Shown here: positions 47,967-56,752 of the stretch, one piece after another
Numbering within the stretch: position 1 is the stretch's first letter
Layout of the letters: every line of letters starts with the position of its first letter
Assembly: GCA_030272585.1 (NCBI GenBank)
Contig: BSYQ01000006.1
Coordinates: 1,203,001 to 1,267,000, forward strand
Direction: 5' to 3'
Origin: Bryopsis sp. KO-2023
Lineage: Eukaryota; Chlorophyta; Ulvophyceae; Bryopsidales; Bryopsidaceae
Length of the DNA stretch: 64,000 nucleotides
The notes under the pieces: model-generated
What the model was told of the DNA's origin: nothing
The model's database searches: none
What the model saw: the letters and a program-made list of their open reading frames with translations, nothing else
Program-made: the position numbers and the translations under genes

Positions 47967-50900
47967 TTAGGTTCGAGTTCTGTGTTGGGCCCTAGTCTTT
48001 TTCTTAGACTGGGTCACTTGTTTATTCTCCGGTTTGTTGGCTAAGTACTCCTTAAGCAAGTCCTGGGCATTGGCCAGGTGGCTTTCTGGCTCCCAGGTGG
48101 ATTCCATCAAATCGTAGCCCTTCCAAAGGATCAGGTACTCCTTGCGAGTAGTGCCCCGATCTCTGAGGATGCGCTCGACCTCAAATTCGATGGTTCCATC
48201 CACTAGCTCCCCCTCTGGAGCGTCTATCTCTCGCTGATCGTCATCAAGCCGAGAGTAAGCCTTCAATTTCGACACATGGAAAGTTGGGTGGATTTTCCAG
48301 TGATCGGGAAGGTCAAGACGGTAGGCGACAGCCCCAATTCGGCTAGCCACCCGGAAAGGTCCAACAAATCGCCGGCGGATTTTCGGTGGAATTTTCTGAA
48401 GTGAAGCAAGGGGAATATACTTGCTTTGTACCAGCACTTCATCGTCAACCTGAAAATCCACTTTCCTTCGACGTTTGTTTGCTGAGGTGCACATGCGGTT
48501 CTGTGCCTCTGCGTATTTCGCCTTAGCGTTTCGCATTTGGTCGTCCATTCGACGTACCATCTCAGCCGCCATTTCCGATTCATCGCCCGTCCGAACTCCC
48601 TTCCTGGCAACAACTATCTGCCCCATGTTCTGGCCATACAGAAGATGGGCTGGCGCGTAGCCTGTGGAGACATTCCGTGAATTATTTGCGGCAAATTCCG
48701 CGGTCGGCAAATAATCCACCCAACGGTCTGGGTACCGTTCCACATACGGACGCAGGAAATCCTCCAGCACCCGGATGGTGACTTCCGACTGCCCATCCGT
48801 TTGAGGATGGTATGCAGTGCTCATCCGGAGCTGGGTACCTAAAAGTTTGAAAAGGGAGGTCCAGAACAAACTTGTGAACCTTGGATCCCGATCCGAAACT
48901 ATGATTTTAGGCAGCCCGTAGTGTTTGTATATGTTCTCCACGAACAGCTTTGCGTATTCTGGCGCCGTGATAGTTTTGTTACAGGGTACGAACCTCGCAT
49001 ACTTCGTCAATCGGTCTACAAAGACAGCGATTGCTGTGAAGCCATGGGAAGACGGTAGGTCGGTAACCAAGTCCGTCGTGATCTGTTCCCATTTCTGGTC
49101 TGGGATAGGCAACGGCTGCAAAAGACCTTTCTGTCTTTGCAAGTCCGATTTGTTTAGTTGACAAGTTGGGCACGTTTTCACGTATGCCTTTATGGCTAAC
49201 CCAACGCCTTTCCACCAGTAACTGCGGGTAAGTACTTCGGTCATGCGGTCTGCTCCAACATGACCTGCACTGGGAACGTCGTGATGCTCTTCCAGAATCC
49301 GTTTCTGGAAAGAAGCAGGGACCACAAGCAAACTAGGACCTGGGTCTGTCTTGGTATAATACAAGAACCCGTCGTCCAGCTTGTATTGCGGAGAAACCCC
49401 TCGTTCCATCCTTTCAAAGATAGGCTTGAGTTGTTCATCACTTCTCAAAGCCTCTTTCCACGCCTCCTTCTCTGCCACTTCCCAAGTGGAGAGGTTATTG
49501 AGCTGGTCTGGCGGACCAGGAAGGCTCCGGGATAACGCATCAGCCAATACATTGGCTTTCCCCTGGATATAGACGATTTTTGGACCTATGGATTGGAAAA
49601 ACCCTGAGTTTAACCACCGGGTTTGGGTCCGCGACAACGTGCTCTGGTTCATGAAGTGGGTGATCGGTTTGTGGTCCGTCAACACCTTCACACCCCCATC
49701 GCATCCCTCAAGGTAGTGTCGCCACTGGGCTAAAGCATATGCTATTGCCCCCAGCTCCCGCTCATATGCGGAGTATCGCGTTTCAGCTGGTTTTAATCGT
49801 CTGGAAAGGTATGCAATTGGTTGCAAACCTTTCCCATGATCCTGGGTAAGAACCGCTCCATATGCAGTCCCAGATGCATCCGTTATTACGGTGTACTCCT
49901 TAGCCGGATCAGGAAGGAGTAAGATCGGTGCGCGGCTAATCCGATCCTTAAGTTCGTTGTAGGCATTGCGTTGGTTCAGCCCCCATTCCCAGACAGTATC
50001 CTTCTTGGTTAGATCTGTCAAGGGACTCGCAATCCTAGCGAACTCAGGAATGAACTTACGATAGTAAGATACCATTCCCAGGAAACTTCGCACATCAGTG
50101 ACCGAAGTTAACTCCTTCCATTGTTGAATAGCCTTAACCTTATCCTGCATCGGTTGAAGGCCTTTTTCCGACAAATGATACCCCAGGTAGTCCGTCTCTG
50201 CTACCCCTACTTCGCACTTACTGGCTTTTGCGTACAACTTATGTTTCCGCAACCGTTCAAAGACCAGTTTTAGGTGCTCGACGTGCTCTTCCACCGAGTT
50301 GGAAAAGACCAGGATGTCGTCGATAAACACCACTACAAATTCGTCAAGGAACTCCCCCAGCAAATCCTGAACCATAGTCTGGAACTGGGCTGGGCAGTTG
50401 GTCATTCCGAACGGACACACGAGAAACTCGAAATGTCCGTATCTCGTCCGGAATGCCGTCTTGGGAGTATCCTTGGGTCGAACGGGAAACTGCCAGTAGC
50501 CTGAGCGGAGGTCGATCTTCGTATAGATCTTCGCTCTGGCGAGACGGTCCATTAACTCCTCAGGAAGAGGGAGTGGATACCTATTCTTTACCGTGAATTT
50601 GTTGATCCAACGGTAATCCACACACATTCTCAACCCTCCGTCTTTCTTGGGAACAAAGAGTATGGGTGCGCCCCAGGGACTCTCGGAGGGTCGGATCTTC
50701 CTTTGCTCGAGGAGGTAATCCACCTGTGTCCTAACTTCGTCCAGGTCGGATGGAGAGAGTTTGTACAAGGGACGGTGGATTGGGGTCATTTGTTCGTCCT
50801 CCAGGTCCACTTTAAATTCGTGGCCTTTTCTGACTGGAGGAACGCCGGGTGGTAAGTCTTTCGGGAACACATCCTTGAAACTTGTGAGGACAGCCTTGAT

Positions 50901-52058
50901 CCTTGGGTCGAGACCCGAATGCATTACCTTTTCCACATCTGGCTGGAGATGAGCCGGTGTGGTTCCAGTAGCGTTCAAACGCTCCTCTGGAATCCCCGGA
51001 TATGGGTACTGCATGAGATGTGCCATATCGTCCGGGGTGGTTGGTCGCACAACCACAAGGTATGCTTGATCAATTTCTGGACTGTTCTTCACGAGCGAGA
51101 ATAGCTTCTTCGCTGAGACTGTATCAATAGCCGGTGCTAGGTGCTGTAAGTAGTCTGATGGTCGTTCCTTCATAGGAACAGTTGTCCATCCAGCACCCAC
51201 TGGAACTTTGAGCGTGCCTGTTGCAAAGTCCAGTTTGGGATTGGTTTGCATCAACCAAGGAAGCCCTAGTATCATGTCATATGAAAGGTTTGGGAAGACG
51301 TCTGCGGAAAGGGTTGTGGTATAAGTACCCATCCTGAGCTGCAAGTCTTCACACCGCCGATCAAGTGAACACAGGGTTCCGTCTGCCAAAGTGACTCCCT
51401 TTTTGCACTCGGTTGTTTCGAGTTTCAGTCTCGTGACTAGTTTCTTGGTAATGTAGTTCTCCGTTGCACCACAATCAACATAGGCGGAGATCGGTACTCC
51501 TCCTAATCTGGCTCGGATCTCATATCCCATAAATTTCAAATGGTTAGGACCTCCTAGTGGTAACATACGCTCAGAAGGTGAATACTGACCTTCCTCCACT
51601 TTTTGTCCTCTACCTGTTCCCTGAACAGGGGCTGCTGACTCGTCAGTTGGTGGTGAGCGAGTGGCAGGCTTATTTGATTCCCTTGCGGGTTCCCTTCCTT
51701 CCGGACTTCGTTTCGTTCCTTGAGGCGGGAACGATACCGAATTCTCAGTTCCTTCAGGACTACCAAGGTCTCCATGAACAGAGTCGACAGGTTCCGAACT
51801 TGATTCTGAACTTGTCCTAGTAAGCGTGCTGCACTTACTGGATCGAGTTTCCAACTTAGCACTCATAATCGATCCCTCTGCACCTTGGGTAGCATTCTTT
51901 TCTATTTCCCCTTGTGCTCTTTTATTCACTTCTGCATTTCGAGCTAACCTTTCTTTTCTAAGAAGTTTCTGGCGCTGCTTATATCTGTGACGGCGTGCCC
52001 TTCTGCGTTTCGCCGAACGAGTCTGGGCTCTGTTCATCCGGCTTTTTCGTTTAACCAT
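47967..52058 (-). CDS. pol: Ty3/gypsy Pol polyprotein with chromodomain, copy A
   Basis: 1363 residues. In order: basic N-terminus; retropepsin-like protease with VDCGATENY near residue 195 (Cys in place of the usual Ser or Thr); reverse transcriptase with FVPKKDGG, DYRWIN and the FIDDI active site; RNase H (TDASG, DHKPI, ALSR); integrase with HHCC zinc finger (HHDVPSAGH, CPTCQL) and D, D, E residues in TTDLV, SDRDPRF and QSEV; a GPF module; and a C-terminal chromodomain (EVERILRD, LILWKGYDLMESTWEPE) that would steer integration to modified chromatin. It is in the -1 frame relative to gag, overlapping it by 25 bases. A stop lies in the pol frame just upstream of the ATG at 52058. No internal stop is seen. 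Confidence 0.93.
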   Translation of the reverse strand: MVKRKSRMNRAQTRSAKRRRARRHRYKQRQKLLRKERLARNAEVNKRAQGEIEKNATQGAEGSIMSAKLETRSSKCSTLTRTSSESSSEPVDSVHGDLGSPEGTENSVSFPPQGTKRSPEGREPARESNKPATRSPPTDESAAPVQGTGRGQKVEEGQYSPSERMLPLGGPNHLKFMGYEIRARLGGVPISAYVDCGATENYITKKLVTRLKLETTECKKGVTLADGTLCSLDRRCEDLQLRMGTYTTTLSADVFPNLSYDMILGLPWLMQTNPKLDFATGTLKVPVGAGWTTVPMKERPSDYLQHLAPAIDTVSAKKLFSLVKNSPEIDQAYLVVVRPTTPDDMAHLMQYPYPGIPEERLNATGTTPAHLQPDVEKVMHSGLDPRIKAVLTSFKDVFPKDLPPGVPPVRKGHEFKVDLEDEQMTPIHRPLYKLSPSDLDEVRTQVDYLLEQRKIRPSESPWGAPILFVPKKDGGLRMCVDYRWINKFTVKNRYPLPLPEELMDRLARAKIYTKIDLRSGYWQFPVRPKDTPKTAFRTRYGHFEFLVCPFGMTNCPAQFQTMVQDLLGEFLDEFVVVFIDDILVFSNSVEEHVEHLKLVFERLRKHKLYAKASKCEVGVAETDYLGYHLSEKGLQPMQDKVKAIQQWKELTSVTDVRSFLGMVSYYRKFIPEFARIASPLTDLTKKDTVWEWGLNQRNAYNELKDRISRAPILLLPDPAKEYTVITDASGTAYGAVLTQDHGKGLQPIAYLSRRLKPAETRYSAYERELGAIAYALAQWRHYLEGCDGGVKVLTDHKPITHFMNQSTLSRTQTRWLNSGFFQSIGPKIVYIQGKANVLADALSRSLPGPPDQLNNLSTWEVAEKEAWKEALRSDEQLKPIFERMERGVSPQYKLDDGFLYYTKTDPGPSLLVVPASFQKRILEEHHDVPSAGHVGADRMTEVLTRSYWWKGVGLAIKAYVKTCPTCQLNKSDLQRQKGLLQPLPIPDQKWEQITTDLVTDLPSSHGFTAIAVFVDRLTKYARFVPCNKTITAPEYAKLFVENIYKHYGLPKIIVSDRDPRFTSLFWTSLFKLLGTQLRMSTAYHPQTDGQSEVTIRVLEDFLRPYVERYPDRWVDYLPTAEFAANNSRNVSTGYAPAHLLYGQNMGQIVVARKGVRTGDESEMAAEMVRRMDDQMRNAKAKYAEAQNRMCTSANKRRRKVDFQVDDEVLVQSKYIPLASLQKIPPKIRRRFVGPFRVASRIGAVAYRLDLPDHWKIHPTFHVSKLKAYSRLDDDQREIDAPEGELVDGTIEFEVERILRDRGTTRKEYLILWKGYDLMESTWEPESHLANAQDLLKEYLANKPENKQVTQSKKKTRAQHRTRT

Positions 52059-53903
52059 TTCTTGAACTTTTCACCCTCTGGACATTTACTTTGAATATGC
52101 CCAGTTTTTCCACACATATAGCATTTAGGATTTGCGCCTCCACCTCCACGTCCTTGATTCCTGCCACCACCTCGTCCGCGACCTCGGCCACCACCCCGTC
52201 CTCGACCTCGACCTTGGCCAATGTTTTGAGCCTGGTCTGGCTGAGGTTGCTGTTGGCCACCCATCTGGTTTGCCTTATCAGTCTGGGGTTGGTTTTGCTT
52301 TTTATTTTGGCCTCGGCCTTTACCTCCGCGCCACCGTCCGCGGCCACGAAAGTTTCCTCCTCCGGATGAGGCAATAGCATCAAGACGAGCCGCCGTCTGG
52401 ATCGCCAACTCAATGCCGTGCGGCACTTGAGCCACAGTTTGTTGTTTGATATGGAACTTTAACCCGTCCACGAAGAAGAAGTATTGTTCTTCATCTGTCA
52501 TGTTGGGGATCCTCAGTACCTGCTCTCGGAAAGCAACAATGTACTGATGCACTGACCCAGTCTGTTTCAGGTTCCGTAAGGAGCGCCTGGCTACATCAGA
52601 CATTCTGGTGGGTTCAAATGCTTGGACCAGTTCCTCAACAAACTCAATCCAATTTGTGATTGGATGTCTTTTTCCTTCCCTTGTACGCAGGTCCTGGACG
52701 TTTCGCCACTGAGCAGCAGCTCCAGTCAGGTTACTGCGGAAGAGCCTGAACCATACGCTCTCATCGATGTCCAAAGTCTGGCAATAGACCGTCATTTCTA
52801 GTTGCCAATCTCTGATCCATCGCTGACCATCTCCTGAGAAGGCCTTTGGGAAAGGAATACGAACGGATGACGGAATCCGTCCGTGGCGATCTTGCGGAGC
52901 AGCAAAGCCTTGGTTAGGGTCGGGAGGACCCCCACCTCCACCTCCGCCACCTCCACCTCCACCTGGGTGGTACGGCCATCCACCACCCCCACCGCCACCT
53001 GGTCCAGAAAGGAAAGATCCCCCTCCACTTCCAGGTGGTCCTCCTCCGCCTCCGCCTCCACCCCCAGGCCCACCTCCGGGTCCCCCTCCACCACCACCAG
53101 ATCGATTTCCACCCTGTGGCTGGCTTGATGGAGTTGAGGGATAAGAACCCCACCCGTAATACGGGTTACTTGCGGAAGGTGCTCCGTATTGGTTTACGGA
53201 TTGTCCCAAACTTGGTTGGGTGCCTGGTTGGTTTCCTGGTTGGATACCAGGTTGGGTGTTAAGAGCCGGGATTGGATAGAAGACAGACAGCGGAACTGTC
53301 GTCAGTGGTTGTGTTAACATGGATGTCGTTGGTGGTAACACACTCGTTACAGGGGCACTAAGTATGGGTCTGGCTGTGCCAAGTTGACCCGCTTGGCCGA
53401 ATGGTGCGCCCATTGCCATAGTTTGTGGCGGCGCAAGACTCCATGCAGTCCGTGTTCTTGGGGATGTGAATAATCCCCAGGAAGATGGAGAACCTCCACC
53501 CACGGAGTCTGCGACAGTTGTCGATGGGCTGCGACCACCCAATCCTCCTAACGTGGTTAGACCAGTAAAAGTACTCAGATCCGGAACAGGTGGTACCGGA
53601 AATGGGATACTGGTAAGAGGAGTGGATGACACAAAAGGAACGCTTGTGGCTGCAGCTGTCGTGGCCGGCAAAGTGACCGTGCCAGTTCCTGCTCCCATCA
53701 TACCCACTACAACTGGGTCCTGAGCCGGGACTCGAACTTTCTCCCGTTTTTTCCACGCACTCAGTGTTTCTTTGAACTTAGAATCAACATACTTGGATAG
53801 ATTACTTTCCAAAGTCTGCTGTTTCTCTGTCGCGTCTGATAGAAATTTCTCCATCAGTTGCATCGATTTGTGTCCTCCTGCAGTGTCATCAGAACTCACA
53901 CTG
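52034..53903 (-). pseudogene. gag: gag of copy A, 5' truncated
   Basis: This matches copy B gag from about residue 326 to the C-terminus: Gly- and Pro-rich region, capsid-like helical domain, RGG-rich tract and CCHC zinc knuckle (CYMCGKTGHIQSKC). The first third, including the N-terminal coiled coil and start codon, is missing. Upstream of 53903 the open frame continues for 24 codons into the copy B LTR from an ATG at 53974; that part is LTR sequence and not gag. The frame is otherwise intact to the stop at 52034. Confidence 0.9.
52049..52055 (-). promoter_or_regulatory. Candidate -1 frameshift heptamer, copy A
   Basis: GTTAAAC read in the gag frame as G TTA AAC, inside the gag-pol overlap. 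In this copy a TGA lies in the pol frame just upstream of the pol ATG, so any -1 shift must occur in the short remaining overlap, which contains this heptamer. Confidence 0.6.
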
Positions 53904-53937
53904 TGATAGGGGCTCCCAGGCCCTCGAGACACAAACA

Positions 53938-53970
<33 letters not shown>

Positions 53971-54073
53971 TCACTGGGAAGATTAATTTTTACAGGAGGG
54001 CCCCCTGCCCTATAAACCCTGTCGTACATCCCATTGTACTACACAATAACCCAAAACCCGAGTTCTACTATCA
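53904..54073 (-). repeat. 3' LTR of copy B, about 170 bp
   Basis: It starts TGATAGG and ends CTACTATCA on the plus strand, giving matched TGATAG/CTATCA ends. It contains a (CA)n(GA)n tract and, in sense orientation, TTTATAGGG as a TATA-like element. A ten-base G run in sense (54080-54089) lies 6 nt from the inner edge as a possible polypurine tract. Confidence 0.65.
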
Positions 54074-54356
54074 ATTTGTCCCCCCCCCCACGAGAGGGTG
54101 TCCACACCCGTCACAACCCAGGAAAGAAAGAAAGAAAAAGAGCGAACTAGAAGAAAAAGAAACCCCAAACAAACCCACAACAAAAACCCCAACTAAACGA
54201 CAAACAAACCCCAAACAAACCCATGAAAAATCCCAAACCAAACCCATGCTCAACCCCACAGAAAAACCCCGTTCTGTCTTGAGGCTTGGTCTCTGGCTTG
54301 GACGGTAGCTTGGTCTCCGGCTTGGTCTGCTTTTCGTTGTCACTCCAGAAGCCATC

Positions 54357-56132
54357 TCAGTCAGCACCCATGGCTGGTGCCTCAGCTGGTTCCTCAGCTG
54401 GTTCATCGACTGGTTCTGCCACCAAGTCGATCGGAGGCTCGTCCACATCCAAATCCAAAGGAGGGAAGTCCTCATCCAAAGGTGGAGGAAGAGGTCCCAA
54501 AGACGAGGGCTCCGAGGATGGACTCCTGCTTGACACGGAAGGACTTTTTCCTTCGTCCTGTTTTGGGTCTTGTTCTCCTTTTGTTTCTGGTTCGGGTGTC
54601 CTTTCTTTTTCCTGCCTCTCATACTCCTCTGCCCACTTTTTCACCAACGGACCCAAGCGCTTCAGGGCAAGGCCTTTCGGAAAGCCCATGTCCCTTCTCA
54701 AGCACTGATAGCACTCGGTTAGAGTCTGGGTCGTGGGTGGAGCCTGAAGGAGTGGCTGGAAGTCTGGCTCGCGCATGTCCAAATGAAGGTCCTTCAGCTG
54801 AACCTGTGGCGGATCTATTCGCTGTTCCTGCCACACCCCGTATAAGCGCACGAGGATTATCATGAGATTCCAGTGGGTTCGGCACACCGTGTGGCTCGTG
54901 CATGTGGTGATCACGTAGCTATCCGCCAGAGCCGGCGGCGAATAGCACCACAAACAGATCGGCGGCTTTTCCCCACGCCTGTCCTTGAATCTCTTTGACA
55001 TGTCGGCGAGCGCCTCCTCTTCCTCTCTCTCCTTCCTTTTCTTGGGCGCCGACTTTTCGTCGGTCTTTCCACCGGTCTGTCCCCCGGTCAGGTCGCGGAT
55101 TCTCCTTGGTTGTGGCTCTGAGATCATATCGTCGGCGACGTCGGGAATTTCAAAGTGCCCCGGTGCACGACTTCTGATTCTCTCCAGCGTTCTGTCCACC
55201 TGCGTATAGTCATACCCGGCTAGCCGGTGGTTAACCGGAACATTCCCTTTGCCGTAGTAGACAGGCTCCTCTCCGTCTCTGATCGCAGCAGCAGCTCCAG
55301 CACCCTGTTCTATGATATCGTCCATCGTCGCCCGACAAAGGTTTTCCACGTAGTCCCCAAGACGCGCGGGAACGCTGTGGAGCAACCGGCTCATCAACCC
55401 GGACTGTGCCTCAGACGAGTACACAGCCGTTTGCCAGGCCGACCTTTCGTCTGTGGACGTCAGGTGCGGCTGCTGTTTCGTCAGCTGCGCTTTCAGCTTT
55501 TTCTGCGTCTGGTTCGCAGAATCGAGCTCCTTTTGAAGCTGTTTCACCTCCTGCTCAGCGGTTCCTCTCGCCTGCCGGGCGATTTCCAGATCGTGTTCAA
55601 GCTTCGTTACTTGATCGCAGAGTCGTTGTGCTGCACCCTCGAACTTTCTCAAGTGCTTCTCTGCCTGATCCGCCCGCGCGCGTTGTGCGTCGCGTTCTGC
55701 ACGGAGTTCCAACACATCGTCTTGTAACCGTTGACACCTAGCTTGGAGAGTAGCTGGGTCGGCGTCCCGGTCGAGTGTTTTTCCTGTTCTGGAACTAGGT
55801 TTTTCCGGCAGTTTTTCCGGCAACTCTGTCGGTGGGCGGATCACGATCTTTGAGGTTCCTTTCAGCAGCGATGTTTCGAAGTTCCGAAGTTTCGAAAGCA
55901 CCGAAGGAGGTGGGAGAGTTTTCATGAGCTTCGCCTTAGGTGGTGTGATAAGTGGTTTGGGTTCCCCTCTGGGTGGGCGAGCGTCGGCGAGACTTCCACT
56001 CTGTTCCTTTCCGCTTTTCTCGCCGCCACTGCCTTTTGTTTTTCCGCTTCCACCCAATTGTTTTCCACTAGACTCCTTTCCCTCAACCGCCTTATCACCA
56101 CTGCGCCACATGATCGGGCTGTGCTTTGGCAT
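54357..56132 (-). CDS. Retroelement third ORF, coiled-coil Cys/His protein, copy B
   Basis: 591 residues, the same length and architecture as the copy A protein: basic low-complexity start, coiled coil at about 125-220, PKKRK, a C-x2-C-x14-C-x2-H-x2-C-x2-H cluster at 393-420, CYQC at 474-477 and a proline/acidic tail. Differences are few and concentrate in the tail. The open frame extends upstream of the ATG for about 35 codons without another ATG, so translation from a spliced transcript with an upstream exon is possible. No enzyme motif is visible. Confidence 0.8.
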   Translation of the reverse strand: MPKHSPIMWRSGDKAVEGKESSGKQLGGSGKTKGSGGEKSGKEQSGSLADARPPRGEPKPLITPPKAKLMKTLPPPSVLSKLRNFETSLLKGTSKIVIRPPTELPEKLPEKPSSRTGKTLDRDADPATLQARCQRLQDDVLELRAERDAQRARADQAEKHLRKFEGAAQRLCDQVTKLEHDLEIARQARGTAEQEVKQLQKELDSANQTQKKLKAQLTKQQPHLTSTDERSAWQTAVYSSEAQSGLMSRLLHSVPARLGDYVENLCRATMDDIIEQGAGAAAAIRDGEEPVYYGKGNVPVNHRLAGYDYTQVDRTLERIRSRAPGHFEIPDVADDMISEPQPRRIRDLTGGQTGGKTDEKSAPKKRKEREEEEALADMSKRFKDRRGEKPPICLWCYSPPALADSYVITTCTSHTVCRTHWNLMIILVRLYGVWQEQRIDPPQVQLKDLHLDMREPDFQPLLQAPPTTQTLTECYQCLRRDMGFPKGLALKRLGPLVKKWAEEYERQEKERTPEPETKGEQDPKQDEGKSPSVSSRSPSSEPSSLGPLPPPLDEDFPPLDLDVDEPPIDLVAEPVDEPAEEPAEAPAMGAD

Positions 56133-56752
56133 TCTCTTTTTCTGGCTGCGCTTAGTTCTCCGACTAGTCTCCGACTTTTCCGTATGCGCGCCGAGAATAA
56201 CCAGGACAAAATGATCGCAAGTCCGCTTTAAGATACGCTAGGCGTATTAGCTAACGTACCTCGGTAACGTGACACTCTATGGAGGTCGCCGTCACCACAC
56301 GGGTTTGTGCCTATTTGATTTTACCCTAACTTGCTTATGTCAACTCAGTTCCACCTGCGGCGCAATCACGTGACTTCCAGGTCGGACATTAACCCATCAC
56401 CTGATCCAATGTCCCCATCACCTGTTGTCAGTCGCTATGAGCGTGTGAGTTGTGCGTTAGGTAAACCTCCCCGGAAAGAAAACTGACCCCTAGCCCGTCC
56501 TGCGAACCGTCCACAGTTCTGTCACGGGAAAAGATAGCAACCCGTTCGCCGGAAAAGATGGAAACTTTCCCTGGGAAAAGATGGAACCTTTCCCCAAGCT
56601 TTTCCGGGAGTTCTACTTGGTGCTCTTTTCCTAAGTCTTTTTGGTATCCCATCTGGATAGCGTTCCAAATCGACTTTCTCGGCTTACTATTTTTCCCCCA
56701 GCTGGAAGGATAGTATTAAGTCGAGCGTGAACAGAGTGGTAATGATCCCTGT
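56133..56752 (-). other. pol to third-ORF spacer, copy B
   Basis: About 620 nt of non-coding sequence. It carries three GGAAAAGAT motifs (56526-56590), an element shared with the 5' leader. It is a plausible site for a promoter or splice acceptor serving the third ORF. Confidence 0.5.

Larger units (their letters stand above)
45140..53903 (-). mobile_element. Chromodomain Ty3/gypsy retrotransposon, copy A (5' part missing from window)
   Basis: Minus-strand order is gag (cut), pol, third ORF, 3' LTR. Protein sequences differ from copy B at only about ten positions in pol, so both are young. The 5' LTR, leader and first part of gag are absent. Gag homology stops at 53903, precisely where the 3' LTR of copy B begins. 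Confidence 0.9.

Noticed and set aside
53904..53974. Extra 24-residue N-terminus on copy A gag
   Set aside because: It translates the microsatellite of the copy B LTR; copy B gag shows the true upstream sequence.
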